DNA of 64,000 nt from positions 434,001 to 498,000 of the forward strand of contig JARGSG010000005.1 of NCBI GenBank assembly GCA_030374805.1, given 5' to 3'. The notes under the pieces were generated by a model that searched no databases, had not been told where the DNA came from, and was given only the letters and a program-made list of their open reading frames with translations. This document shows, piece after piece, positions 43,624-56,080 of this stretch. This DNA comes from Gracilaria gracilis (lineage: Eukaryota; Rhodophyta; Florideophyceae; Gracilariales; Gracilariaceae). A program made the translations under genes and the position numbers. Positions within the stretch are counted from its first letter, which is position 1; each line of letters opens with the position of its first letter.

Positions 43624-45093
43624 GCGGGAGCCGACATGGGACGGAGGCCATCAACAGATTTTGTTCGGAACGATGGTAATACGGTAATACAGTTGCAGAG
43701 ACAGGCATATAGTTGTGCTGCCCCTGGTGTCGCGAACAAGACAAGGCTCGGCTCGCTCATCTCGATGAAGTCCATGAATTCGTTAGAAACGGCTCGCCGG
43801 TCGAAAACTGCCAGCGGTGTTCGTTCCTCTTTCTGGCTTTCAGTCATGAAATCACTTACAGTGTAATAATTAGCCCGGAACTGTATTGAACGTGGATGAT
43901 GTGAACCGTCGTACACGTCGTACATGACGTAAATGGTAACGATTTGGTTTATTTCCGCATCCTCCAGCAAGGAGGAGGAACACGTGTTCTACTTGGACAC
44001 CAACAGGCTTGGAACACGCGAACAACATCCCAGGGCAATTAAACAAATTTTGTTGTTGGTGTCCGTCGTTGCTGTCCTTCGTAAGAAAAGAACATTGGTA
44101 TTTCGAGGAACAAAGAAGTTGATTTATTTTAAACGGGGAGTGAGCGGATGGCAGATCTAATGAGCATCGCCGGCGGTCCTCTGGTCCTCATGGTTGACGA
44201 TCCCTGTCGTCGTTGCTTCACCGCAGCATCGCCGTCATTCTCGTCTCACGATGGCTTTCGCTGCGGCGTTTCTCCTTTGTTTTAATTTCCCTCCTCATCC
44301 ACCCAGGAGCAGTGTTGTCCTTGTGGGACTCACTGAACGCGTCCACCGGTGCCGGACGGCGCAGCAGAGCCTTATGGGCAAGTGCCTGCTCTGCGTCTCC
44401 TACATACGCTACCCAAACAATGAAGATCTACAGAGAGCGAATGGAGAGTGATCAATAACTTTTTCTTCTATTTTTGTTTTAAAAAACGTCACATACATGT
44501 AGAACGCCCCTCTCCCTTGCAAAGTTACTGGGCAAAGCTGTTGGAGCTTGTCTCCATATACAAGGGTACATGTCATCTCAAAATATCTCCAACCTGCGAG
44601 GTCTCGTCGACAAGGCACACCGAGGATGCGGTAGGAAAGCAGACGGTTGTGCACATAGTAACACTAGGTCCTGTCCCTCGAGCGAAAACGAACCACCGTC
44701 TGTGGTGCCCCAACGAGGACCGAGGCTGGTAATTAACGTTTGACATGTCATTTGTAACGTGAAGGCGGGGCATAATGAGTAGACATAACAGAAAGCCCTG
44801 TCATGACGACAATAACGAAAGGAAGTATATAAGATACCAAGCTCATTTCGCTTGCTGAATCTAAAAACATCAGACAACGGTGAATTCATACGCAGATATG
44901 TTGCGGAGCCAAATCTGCTTACAAAAAGAACTGTGCGAGCGTCCACGTAGGGTTGTCGTTCACATGAAAGTTACTCTTCAGCTCACGTTCTCATTTAGGA
45001 TAAAAGAAACCGCGCACCAAACGGTGAACGTTCTCAGCAACACGCACAACGTTCTTCTTCGTAAAGGGGAACTAGGAAAAAAGCGACGTCAAC
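43624..45093. other. Unit 2: upstream region of metalloprotease and spacer
   Basis: Copy of 33232-35078 without the 335-bp insertion. Candidate TATA TATATAA at 44826-44832. No additional gene. Confidence 0.5.
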
Positions 45094-45652
45094 ATGGTTT
45101 TTGCCGCAATCTTCTTCTGGTTTTTAGTTGGCTCGGTGGTTGCGTCCAGCTGCTCAACCAACGCACCATTCTCGCCTGACATTATAGGTCGTCGGCTGTT
45201 TCAGTTCCGGCCGTGTTATCCAACTACCTGGACGACAAGCAGCACCATTGAGGTGAACGCGACGCACATAATCTACTATCCATTTCACTCCGACTACATC
45301 TATGGTCAATTCTGCGTGGAGTACTACCTGTTCAAAACTCAATCGATGGGCACCGATGATGACGCATTACCCGTATTTGAGCATGCCTCTGGCTAATGGG
45401 GGCGAAATGTGTGGGCCAGAGCAGGAGAGACAGAAGGTCATGGCTTGGCCACAGGGCTCTACTCGCGAACAATTCATTGATGCGTTGAATAAGACTGTAG
45501 TAGGGTTGACGGAGCTGCGAGATACGAACTGTCGACATGGAGCGTTTGGTGTCAATGAGACTCAGTATCAGAATCCGTGGGTGGATGCGCCGATCACCCT
45601 ACCTGCGCTCTGTCGCGTACAACTTCGACATCTGCTTGGACAACTGACCGCA
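45094..45652 (+). pseudogene. Secreted protein A, unit 2 (two +1 frameshifts)
   Basis: Identical to the unit 1 gene to about codon 81. An extra A in TTCAAAACTC (45331-45340) then shifts the frame, and the product would end after ~100 residues. A second extra C near 45598 (ATCACCCTACC) occurs later. Everything else matches. Confidence 0.6.
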
Positions 45653-45859
45653 CCCTTGGAAGTGGGCGCCTCACGGGCACACTGTTCTCCAATTCGCATT
45701 ACCCATCCTAATCGGATCACCGTTTAGCTGACGTTAACTGACATTATCTTGCTCTCTCCCTTCAGGAGTCTTGCGCACTATATAAACAGATTAGTGTGAG
45801 GATGATCCCACTTCCTCCTCGACTATCTTTCGATCGCCTGCAAACGTAATTCCACAGTC

Positions 45860-46511
45860 ATGTCTTCGATCATATTCGTATTCTACTTGTGTCTCATTCT
45901 CGCCACACAGTTCGCAGTTCTTCCGTCAACTGCGTCCCACCCGCCACGACCGCCATTTGTTCCTGGTCTATACCCTATAGACCCCATACCCTTTCTGCCA
46001 GGAATCTACACGCCGCCACCAAGACCTTCTGAGGAATGTTTCGACTTGGATGAGTTTATTCGACTTGTGGAGCAATTTATTCCCACTCCATCTTTAGGTC
46101 CTTTGCCTCCGAGTTTCATAATCACCTGTGAATCGGACAGCACTTGCCGAACAAAGACAGGTCACGCTTTTGGATGCTTCAATGAGGAAATGGATATTTT
46201 CCCGTCTCCTGACAACGCTGACATGGTGCTGTTGCTCAAAGTGGAATACGACTCTCACAATTATGGCTATTTCGCCAAGTACCGCGCATTGTATCCGAAG
46301 GAGTGCCTTCATCACGCTTGCCTGGAGCAGACGTGCCCTTATCCGGTTCCGTGGCAGTCAACGGATGTTGATGTTGCACAAACTGTGTGTTATCCAGAGA
46401 AGTTTGGTTTTACCGTTCGGCACTTGCTGTAGAGCGTGCTCTCATCGTGAGAGGTCTGCTAATGCTCACTCTCTTTCTTGCTGCGTCGGATGCTTGTACC
46501 AGCGCGGCTAA
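45860..46511 (+). pseudogene. Secreted Pro/Cys-rich protein B, unit 2 (frameshifted C-terminus)
   Basis: Matches the unit 1 gene until TTTGGTTTTACC near 46410, where one additional T leads to an early stop at 190 codons (…KFGFTVRHLL). The TATA box TATATAAA is retained about 75 bp upstream. If the 190-residue form were the true one, unit 1 would carry the deletion. Confidence 0.5.
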
Positions 46512-47426
46512 CGGTGATCGCTGCGGAACCATGTTGGTGCAGTCGGGAAAAAGCACGTGCAACTACATCGGAAAAGCCTCAGACCCGCAGCAGTGAACGG
46601 GTTCTGCCTGCCAGCTTGCACAGCACGGTCACGTTACCCACGGTAAGAGGGCTACATGCATGGCTGAGTTTTCACGCCCACGATGCGGTCCTTTCACTCG
46701 TATTCAACCAAGGTGACTGCATTGTTACACAGGTCCAGTCTCTTTCTTGACTTTCACACGTTCTCGCACGAAGCTTTTTCGCACGGCTTCAACTGTTGTA
46801 ATCCCAGTCTTCGGGTATGCTTGCAACAAGTGAAGCTCGTTTTGGCAAGGACATGGACTTCTTGAGATTGTGCAATGTACAACCTTGTCCCAAAAAAAAT
46901 TGCGCTGATCAGTGGATTGTCCACGCGAGTCCCGTAGAGCATCGGCAACGGTTGTCTTACAGCTGCACACGTGCACACGCACTGTAAGGATACGTCACTC
47001 GGGCTCGTGGTGGTGGGCGAAGGCATAGAACTGAGAGAGGAACTCTACGAAAGGGTAGTCGTAGGCTCCGCAACCCTACATGCTCTGGTGCAAAAGCCGA
47101 GTTCAATCAAACACAGCACTCTGCGCAACGCCCACTACGAACTGCGATGCGGGAGCCCTGGATCTTGGGCAGCGGTGTGCGTGCGAGAGCTGCTGCGTGG
47201 GGCGGCGCGTACGCCGCCTGTCCGTGTTAGTAGTTTTAGCTTGTTTCGCGGTAACTTTTGTACGTGCAGGGGAGAGTGTTTTGTACTCGTGCGTAACGAT
47301 CATTAGATCATGTGACAACAAAAGGTGGATATCCAACACAATTTACTAGTTCAATCTCGTCACAGCTAGTGTCCGAGTCCTGAAGGGAGCTTGGCCTTCA
47401 GTTGCGGGTCATGACATTCCTCCCGA

Positions 47427-47907
47427 TTACGCAGGCATACCAGAAAGAAATGAAATGAGCTCGGCCACGCATCCATCAGAGTCCATAACAAGCTCGATCA
47501 ACTCCTTCATGTCATCCAAGCCCCATCCAAAACTTATCGCCATCTTTGATCATCTCCGCCACGATTTCTCGCAACTCTTCGATATCCTTCCGCGCATTCC
47601 TCTCAATTCGCGCAAGCGACGGACCGCCTTCTTGGCAAATTTGGCGAAGCGAGGCGTCACAGATGCCGAACCTAAGCGAACGCGCTTCTTCAACACGGCC
47701 TTTTGTTTGCCGATGCTTCCTCTTACCTGTAGCAGTCGCCCTTTCAGGATGAACCTTCCGCGAGTCCCTTGAACGCCTGTGCAGCATCTGCAAAGAATCA
47801 GAGTCAGGCTCCTCAAACTGCTGAGAGGCCATTGCCGACGCCACGATGCTCAGAAAAGCGAACAGAGTGAAGTACTTTGACATTTTCATCACGATTGTGT
47901 GTAGCAT
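47427..47907 (-). pseudogene. Small basic secreted protein, unit 2 (frame uncertain)
   Basis: The signal peptide (MKMSKYFTLFAFLSIVASAMAS) is joined by an extra base near 47765 to the second phase (RKVHPERATATGKRKHRQTKG...). Another extra A in CCAAAAC near 47530 then shifts it to a stop after KFWMGLG. Compare unit 1, which lacks both extra bases. Confidence 0.45.
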
Positions 47908-48282
47908 TTCACAGAAAAGCGGCGTGTGTGACAGTGTTGGTCCAATTTGAGTACAGAGATTGGGAATCGGCTTGTGTTCACAACGTTTTTGGGATGGGGG
48001 GTGGTTGCGAGATCTGTTCGAGCGAGATGAACACCCCAATCGAGTTTATATAGCACTGGGGGGTGGTGAAGCTGAACCACACTCTGCAATCATATTGGTG
48101 CTCGATGCTCCTTCAAACGAGCTTCAATTGAACAAGCTCACATTGAAGCGCCCAGTACTGGTCGAAGCGGAATGACATGGACATACGCGGCACTTTTCGT
48201 GGTTGGGCGTGAAAGAGAAGGGGGCTTCGCATTTGCGTGGGGCTGCTGTTGAGGTTGCTGTAAAACAACGAGGTTCATTGAC

Positions 48283-48588
48283 GTGGTATTCCGAAACGTG
48301 ATGACGGATGAAGAGATGCTCGATTCGGCATCATCGAAGATACCGATCGGACGCGATGCAGTGTCGCTTCCATGTCTTGTTGGCACCAAAATGCGAGCTG
48401 ACAGCATGATCATCGCCCCTACGCGAAACGGTAGCTTCAAAGTTACAGTCAGCACTCGTATTTGCAATTATGGCAGTTACGTATTCAAGTGTGTTTACCA
48501 CGTGACGTGTGTGAGTTTTCTCAAAGAAAGGGAAACCGCCTCCTCCTCCCGGTCTCGCACATGTTCGCAAACCCACACCGAGTTCTGA
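48283..48588 (+). CDS. Hypothetical protein fragment, unit 2
   Basis: Copy of 38253-38558, open over the same 101 codons. Coding status is doubtful for the same reasons. Confidence 0.25.
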   Translation: MVFRNVMTDEEMLDSASSKIPIGRDAVSLPCLVGTKMRADSMIIAPTRNGSFKVTVSTRICNYGSYVFKCVYHVTCVSFLKERETASSSRSRTCSQTHTEF

Positions 48589-49016
48589 ATGACTGTCTGC
48601 ACTCGAACACGCTTGTCATCGTTCGATTCAGGTTTGATAAACACTATAGATTCTACTTGAAATCATTAGCGATATATGGCAATAGAGAGTTGAAGTCTTT
48701 GTGCTCACTGGCCGGCAAAGCATCTTGTTGGCTGCTCACATTATTCTCGGCTCCCTGTTCGCCGCATCGTCGCCCCGAACGAACGAAGGCAGAAACGAAA
48801 ATACGCGTAATTGGGAACGAAGAAGATGTGCTGTCCACACCTGCTACCACGTTGCACGCGCCCCACATGTTTCGTGCCCTTCGTCGTGTGTTTGTATGAC
48901 AATTAACTAATTGCAACAAATTGGTGCTTCAAAAGTGCCTTGCGCAAAAAAAGGAGGGACTAGCAGGGCACGGAACCAGTGCGAGAAGGGATACTTGTGT
49001 GCGCATTCTTGGTACG

Positions 49017-49565
49017 CTACCCAAGAGTGGCCGCGATGGGAACATCATGGTGCGAAAGCTCCAAATTGCAGAACCGAAGGCCAAGGTGAGATTGGTAAAA
49101 GAAGCCGAGCTTGCAGCTGCGGCAAAACGTACCAATTCCATCTGCTGTGCCGAGCCACAGATCGAGGCGTTGCGAGTCGCTGAGCTCCAGTCTGCTCGAG
49201 CCCCATGGACAGGGCGGCGGCGCCGGATGCGGCACACAAGTGGAGTGCTCCAAACTGCACACGTGCGCGCTACCATCGTCAAGCCAAACGACGGCGCTGG
49301 CGCTGCGCAGCGAAACGACACGTGGAGCATTGCGGAAGGAGAAGCGGTGCGTGGCCACGTGCGCCGCCACGTCCCACACGTGCAGCGTCTTGTCCCGAGA
49401 CGACGACGCCACGCGCGTGCCGTCGGCGGACATGGCCACGTACGGGCCCGAGCGCGTGACGCTGTTCCTGTCCACGTGGCCACAGAGCAGCGGCTCGCAA
49501 ATGGCGGCGCCGCGCTGCGTGTCCCACACGCGCACCTCCGAGTCCCACGTCGACGTCAGCGACAC
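49017..49565 (-). pseudogene. WD40-repeat protein fragment, unit 2
   Basis: Copy of 39028-39636 with few substitutions (for example Gln to Arg in the SSSxDKTLHVWD repeat). Upstream, unit 2 lacks about 45 bp that unit 1 has at 38880-38925. Confidence 0.6.
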
Positions 49566-49795
49566 CTGATGGTCTACTTTTGGGTCAAACTGGCTGCATA
49601 ACGCAGGTGGGATGCGGTTGGTCAGAGTGGGAAGAGTAGTGAATAGACTGAAAACTTTAAAACATGATGAGTAGACTTCACTGATGGGGGCGACTCACAG
49701 CTAGCTATTTAAGGTGTCCTTGGACCGATTCCCGGTCGTGGGCATATCGACAAGGTCATTTGCGGTTATTGCAATTGACCATCAAGACCTTTGTA

Positions 49796-51972
49796 CAGTT
49801 AATCCTCGTTATAAGGATGTGAAGCGTTTAGCACTCCCGTATCTTTATAGACAGTTTATCTGTTTATCGAAGGGAACAAAAAACCATAACAGAGGAACAC
49901 TACTGCCTAGTGTAGGCTGTTTTGAGTACCCTTCTTGACTGAGTCGAGGCCGAAGAACGACATTAACCGCGTTTGACGAATCGTTTGCCTCATATCCCGT
50001 TTTAAAAATGTTCTGTGCTCTATGCAGAGCACTCCAAAACGCTTGAGATTCAATACCCTTTTCTTTAAGCACTTTTCTGACAACAACTAAAGATATAAGC
50101 TTATCGTCAAGCGTAAAGTCTTCCAATAAAGTCTCCTTTTCCTCCAAATTTCCATCACCATTTTCTTCTGCATTTATAGCATCAACAGCAACCGCAGCCA
50201 AACATTCGATTGACGGCTCGAAGACGCAGTCATCATCTTCACCTTCAAAATTCGGAAGCGAATCTACCGTAATTCTACCACTTTGTCTCTCATAAGGGGA
50301 CACTAGTTGATTTATGAACACTGTCAATTCCTCTGCGAGCCTTTGTTCCGTTTCTCCCACTTTCGGTGCCATTTTAACCCCATCCATTATCTTTGTATGC
50401 AACCAACAATTCCGAAACACAGTGTTTGGAAGATCTTTTCATATACTATTCATCTTTTTCATAGCTTGCAGTTGATCAATGCAATAAATATTCTTCACAT
50501 CCGCATCAATATTGTCCAAAGCTCTCTAGTACTGAAATCTTCTGTACCGTTTTTTCATTGAAGGTATAATTCCAGCGTCCATCGGCTGTATTTTTGACGT
50601 GGTGTTGGGCGGGAGAAATAAGACATTCACGTTATCATGAACAGGGAGTACGTCATTATTACCATGAGAGCTGGCATTGTCAAGAAGTAATAATACCTTA
50701 CGCGTAGAAAAGGTTGAGCGTATGTAGCTGGAAAATCGACCGAGCCACTCTTTAAAAATCTCTGAGTTCATCCAGGCTTTTGAGTTAAAGTGGTAGTCGA
50801 ATCCCAACTCAGTTCCTGTTTTGCCTTTGAAGCATCTAGGCTTCCTTGCCCTACCGATACACAAGAGAGGAATCCGTTCCGAACCGGTTGCATTAGCGCC
50901 AGCTAAGTAGGTGATTCTAGTTTTTTCCTTCTTCCGGCCAGGTAGTCTTTCTGCCGCAATTGTGCAGTCTGGAGCCATGCGGTAGAAGAGACCAAACTCT
51001 TCTGCATTAAACCGATCATCTGGATCGAATTTCATTACTTCTGCCTTCAACCGTTCCATGTGTCTGTCAATGGCGTCTTGGTCAGCGTCTCCACTCTCAC
51101 CATATGACTTCAGGCTACGTAAATTAAACCTGTGTTGAAAGTTTTGGAGCCACCCATTACTCAATGTGATTGTTATCCTCTCTTTGGCGGGAAGCTTTGC
51201 ATTCATTTCATTCATAAGCCTACGTCCAGCTTCAATAATTAAAGGTCCAGTAATTGCCCTTTCTTGCTGCAAATTGGGCTGTGACCCAATCATGCAATGC
51301 CCTCTCAAACTCAGGAAACTGAGCCAGCCGACGACGGGCTCTATTTCCAACCGTTCCTTCGATGGGGAGTGTCATTTATGATACGGGATATGGTTGAACT
51401 GGCCAGGTTGTTTTTCAAGCTTAAAAGCTGTTTGCGCCCCACCGTGCGAGCGTATCTTGGTCACACGAAATATTTTCTTCCTTCCTTCTCTTAAACTCGT
51501 GTTGGATTGCTTGCTTTTGCAAGAGTGTAATTGTTTGGCGTTTTGGCATCGTAGTTTGGTTTTCAAACGAAGATGCGCGAGGTCGTTGTGTCCGCGATTT
51601 TTGTATCTACATCCTACGTCCTGGTATACTGTTTATGTTAACAAGCTGCAGCTTTATCTAGTCGTTAGAAATGTAGAGCGGTTTTCAGAGCAGTAACGTC
51701 TTTTTTGTGCTACTAACAAGGTTTGTATTGATATCAAGCATCTACCGAAAGGGTATCGATAGATATCTTTGTACCGAGGATTCTAATGCTCGAATAAACC
51801 CTTTTCTATAGGACACGGCGCATGAGCTCTTGGCACAGTCATCCTTGTATCCTTATCCTTTTGACATGGCTTCACACCTCTCAGACAGCGATCCGCAAAT
51901 CGGAAACGCGTCTGAGATCCTTGTAAGGCCTATATCCTTATTGCGCAACATCTTTATAACGAGGATTCACTG
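49796..51972 (-). mobile_element. Tigger/pogo-type DNA transposon in unit 2
   Basis: Terminal inverted repeats CAGTTAATCCTCGTTATAA and CAGTGAATCCTCGTTATAA (right end inverted) are flanked by TA at 49794-49795 and 51973-51974. The empty site TTTGTATTGC is seen in unit 1 at 39801. Length 2,177 bp. The insertion is in the third and fourth bases of the copia-3 LTR. It encodes a CENP-B/pogo-type transposase with several lesions. Confidence 0.93.
49845..51549 (-). pseudogene. Tigger/pogo transposase (DDE_1, CENP-B-like), degenerate
   Basis: From the ATG at 51549 the minus strand encodes a psq-type HTH start (MPKRQTITLLQKQAI), then a CENPB-type HTH segment (QFPEFERALHDWV) in a different phase. A shift near 51275 leads into the main frame 51350-50526. 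The nuclease is clear: the region around EEFGLFYRM, then LLLDNASSHGN and LFLPPNTTSKIQPMDAGII, as in jerky/pogo transposases. In-frame stops at 50526-50528 and 50439-50441 interrupt it before the C-terminal part (to 49845). At least two stops and two shifts make it inactive. Confidence 0.85.
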
Positions 51973-54586
51973 TATCGCTCGCGACGATACGCGTTCAGCG
52001 ATATGCGACAGGCGAGTATATTGCTCGCGCGCGCTCGCTCGCTGAGCATCACTCGCTCTCTTTTGTCTTCTCTTTCTTTCTCACAGAGTGTGAGAACACG
52101 CTGCCCTTTGAGCGGACTATTCACTGCTGCACAGGGTGGTCAACGCGGCCGGTGCGGAGAAGGAGGTTAAGAGGCTTGCACGGTTTGGTCTTGGTGAGAG
52201 CGTCGGCGGGGTTGTCACTCTTATTGATATGGCCTATGTCCTATATTTCTTCTCGTTGGTACGCTTCGCGTGCGGCCGTCACGTCGATCATGAGTCGCTT
52301 CTCGCGCGCGTAGAAGCACTTCGTAATGGTGTCGAAGATGGACTGACTATCAGTCAAGAGACAAATTCGAATCGGGCGATTGAAGCAGGCTTCCAAGTCT
52401 TTTTTGATGACGAAGGCAATGTTGAAAGCGTCAACAAACGCGTAGACTTCAGCACCCAGAATTGAGCGAACAACTCGCTTGCTCTTGTAGCTTCTGTAGT
52501 TAAAGATACTACAGCGTCCAAAAGAATCACATAAAGTGAAAATATACCCAAGTTGGGAAGAGAGATCGGGGTTGTTTGCGAAAGAGCCGTCCAAGTACAC
52601 ACGGATGTAGATGCTGCTCGAGTCTAGTTTGTAGTGCTTGATCGATACTTTGCTGTTTTTCTTCAGATGGTCGATGATACTGTTGAGGGACTTAACCTGT
52701 GTAGGATCAAATTGTTTTTCGGTGACTTGGGCAAGTTGTGCGCCACGGCATGCTACGTCCGGTCTTGTGTAGACCATCCAATTTACCTTCATCAGCATCG
52801 ACTTGAATGTGGAGAATGAGGCGGTTGGATCAATGCATTGGAGACGCTCGATCTTGGGGCGTTGGTGCAGTTCGATGTAGTCCGGTTTCGTCTCGATGGG
52901 GATGCCTGCCTACGGGAAAGCGTCATGTTGCTTCGGTTTTGAGTCGAATTGTTGGGTGGTTGTGTCTGTCAATGCTTCGAATTGCTTCCAACCAGAATGG
53001 TGACAGTCGTCAACGTAGGTGCCCATCATGCCTTGTAGTACGCCATCTTCATCTCGCTTGATAAAAAATGTATGGTCCGAGGCTGATTTCTTCATCTTCA
53101 GGTCGCGGAGCGTGTGGTCCATCAAGGTGTGATACCAATAATCACCAGCTTCAGTGAGGCCATAGAGCGTTCGATGTAATTTGAGTAAAGCATCGGGAGG
53201 GAGGTTCATCTCGGGGGGTGGGCGGAGATACACGCGGCGCTGAATCTTCTCACGGGCTTGGAGGTAGGCGAGTGTTATATCGCGTAACCAAATGCGGAGG
53301 CGGAGAGTGCTGGCGACAGCAGTTATATTCCGAACGTTCTGGAGACGGAGAGCTCTGGAGTCATGAACAATTGAACCCTTTTCGCGGTCGGAGTAGCCTT
53401 GAGCGATTAGGCGTGCCTTGTAGGTCGGGGAGTCTGTTTCGATGTCCTTGATGGTGAACACCCAACGAGAACCAATTATGTTTGGCGATTCTCCATGCCC
53501 TGCACATTCAGAGTAGGCGTCATTACGAGAGATGACAGTGTAGACCTTCCGGTCTTCCAAGCCTTTCAACTCAGATTGGCGTGCAGGTATAAATTGCGGG
53601 AGGTTACGACGAGGATCGCCAGGTGCCAGGATATCTGTGACGAGGATGGACGGTGGTTGCTTCGGTGCGCTTGGTTGGGGTGTAGTGAAGATGTCGATTT
53701 GAGTCTTGAACCTGTTGACAATGGTATTGTCCGAAGAGAGGTCGGAGGGTATACATTGTGTGATGGAGAATTTTTGAACTCCAGTCGAAGTGCGGACGTG
53801 TAGTTGCTTGTTGTCGACGATAACAACTTTGAAGGAACCAAGGAACTTCTTGGTTTTCTTCCTGTAGACACGGACCCAGCATCCAACTTTAAATTGGAAC
53901 TGTGCGGCAGGAGGGACGCGTGCACGAAGAGCTTTCAAAACTCTGAGTTTTGCAACGACGATGGCGTATTCTCTTCTTGCGGTTTCCAAAGCTTGGAGGC
54001 GGGTCTTCTGATCACGGTGGTTGGACTGCGAAGGGCAAAGTCGTGGCAACGTGCCAAAGACAAGGAGAGAGGGAACCAGGCCTTCAGGACCGAGGGTGTC
54101 ATTGATGGCTTTTACAGCCAAACGTAGTCGGACTTCACGCGGCATTTGCGGGTAGTCAATTGTGACTTTGTTGTATACCTTTCGCAGCGGTGCGTGGTAT
54201 CGTTCTCCCAGCCCAAGGCTGTTGTGACTTTCAACACCAGAGGTGATGAGGGAAATTCCAAGAGCGTTGCTGAGATCACTTTAGGCTTTAGAAGTGAATA
54301 CACTTCCTTGGTCAACCCGTTGGGAGTTGGGTGCACCTGTGTACACAGTAAGCCAAGAGGAAAGGAAAGCATTCCACACAGCTTCCGCTGACTGGCTAGG
54401 TAGAAAGGTGGCGTTGGAAAAACCGGGCTTGAAGCGAAGTGCAGCAGTCGCCTCGTTTGTACGGTTTGGACGGATGTGCTGAGTGCAGGGCTACGCTCGA
54501 CTGCGGGGAAAGAGAGAAGCGAGAGTGATGGTGGCCCAGTAACGGCCGTGAGAAGCGAGAGCTGACGAGGTGGGATCACAGACAAA
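51973..54586 (-). mobile_element. Copia-3: unit 2 copy of copia-2
   Basis: The LTR is 49792-49795 plus 51975-52133, split by the Tigger element. The interior copies copia-2 through integrase end, RT (GTYVDDCHHSG) and RNase H. It has fewer breaks than copia-2: the RT frame is open 54145-52910 and the RNase H frame 52798-52241. It ends at the second MITE. Confidence 0.85.
52241..54480 (-). pseudogene. Copia-3 integrase-RT-RNase H
   Basis: Same domain order as copia-2. The 411-codon frame 54145-52910 covers the end of integrase and most of RT including both catalytic motifs. RNase H follows after a stop near 52910. The 5' end of integrase is shifted out of phase near 54170. Confidence 0.85.
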
Positions 54587-54778
54587 GTGTGGGTGAGGCG
54601 GTCCCGTTGGGTGAGAGTGCTGTCCCGTCGGGTGAGGTTTAGGCCAATTCACCTCGATTGAGGGTGATTCTCACCCGCCGGCGGGACACCCTCACCCTGT
54701 ACGGGTGAAATGGGACTGCCTCACCCGAACTCACCCAAAAAAAGGGTGATCAAATTTCCTCACCCCACTGGAACGAAG
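54587..54778. mobile_element. Foldback MITE at the unit 2/unit 3 junction
   Basis: Copy of 42421-42610 with a handful of differences. Same position relative to copia and metalloprotease, so it was present before the duplication that made this junction. Confidence 0.75.
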
Positions 54779-55791
54779 ATAGACTTCGTAGAATTACGAG
54801 CTTTACGGCTTCTGGGCACCTGAACACCACAGTTAGAAGGCGTTTCCTTCACCATTCGACACAGCGTATCCTCGTACGCGGGCGTACAAGCAGTAAGAAA
54901 CTTAAAGAACATTCCCTGCTCTCTCACATTTTCAGACGCCTCGCCTCCATCCCACACCATGATATCCGGAATCTCGTTCTGAAGATGTCCATTGAGGCAA
55001 TGTGGTGTGCCCTCACAGACATCAAACAAGTGAGCAATCTCATGCGCAAGAGTCTGTGCTGCCTCATGCTGCAATCTACCGGACCCGTCGTTCGCGAACG
55101 GTATCCACTGGTTCACCGTGATGGCGTCTTGTTCGCAGATTGCGGAACCTGGGGCATATGAGTCGCAGTACACATCGTCATGGAGATCACCAGTGCCCAG
55201 TCAGATGATACCCGCCGACCCGGGTTCCAGCTCCACCTCTGCGTCCTGCAGATGCTGCCACGTGCTGGTCTCAAAGGTGCCGTCATCCACATCGCCATTA
55301 TTATTATCGCAAGCCATTTCCAAGTTTGGTAAAGGCACCACTTGACTGATGCGGATACGCACTTCGAACAGCCTCTCGTACAGGTACGACACGCGGTTGA
55401 AGAGCAGCCTGGGCGTTGCCTTGAACGTTCTGAGCCCTTGTCTCCTGAACGCCCCCTTATTTTCGTTGTAAAAATCGATCCACGACTTGTCCAGAACGAC
55501 GGTGAAGGGGAATTGCTTGTAGTACTAATCATCTAGCCCGCTGCAGCCGTCGACCGACTCCAGGATGGGCTCCCATGTGAGCGGGAATGGTTGCCTCGAG
55601 TGGTCGGCTGCTTCAATGTCGTAGTTCCAGTCGAGAAATCGCTCTTTTTGCAAGGTCTGGTTTTCCTGCGCGCAGCTATAGTCATTTGTCAACTCTTCGT
55701 ACTGTCCATGTGCGATGTGCATGGGGCCAAACACGCACACGAACAGAAGACGAACCGACCGCGCGTTCATTTTGCTGATGTGCAGCTCCAT
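54760..55791 (-). pseudogene. Secreted zinc-metalloprotease-like protein, copy 3 (two nonsense codons)
   Basis: Same family as copies 1 and 2, with intact signal peptide. The frame ends at a TAG at 55525-55527 (Glu codon in copy 2) and again at a TGA at 55201-55203 (Arg codon in copy 2). HEIAH is encoded at 55030-55044 and LFDVCEG follows, so the unusual third position is kept. The C-terminus is truncated by the MITE. Confidence 0.6.
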
Positions 55792-56080
55792 GCGGGAGCC
55801 GACATGGGACGGAGGCCATCAACGGATTCTGTTCGGAACGATGGTCATACGGTAATACAGTTGCAGAGACAGGCATATAGTTGTGCTGCCTCTGGTATGG
55901 CAAACAAGACAAGGCTCGGCTCGCTCATCTCGATGAAGTCCATGAATTCATTAGAAACGGCTCGCCGGTCGAAAACTGCCAGGGAGCTGCGGGAAAAACC
56001 GATTTTGGGCGAATACGCCTACGCATTGCGACAATGGCAAGTCTTGGCAAAAAGCTGCTTCAGTTAATTCGGCTCATATC

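Larger units (their letters stand above)
42611..54778. repeat. Tandem array, unit 2
   Basis: Same order as unit 1. It contains the Tigger element (49796-51972) but lacks Harbinger-1 and the 335-bp insertion. It also lacks 38 bp near 43925 that are present in unit 1 and unit 3. Confidence 0.9.
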
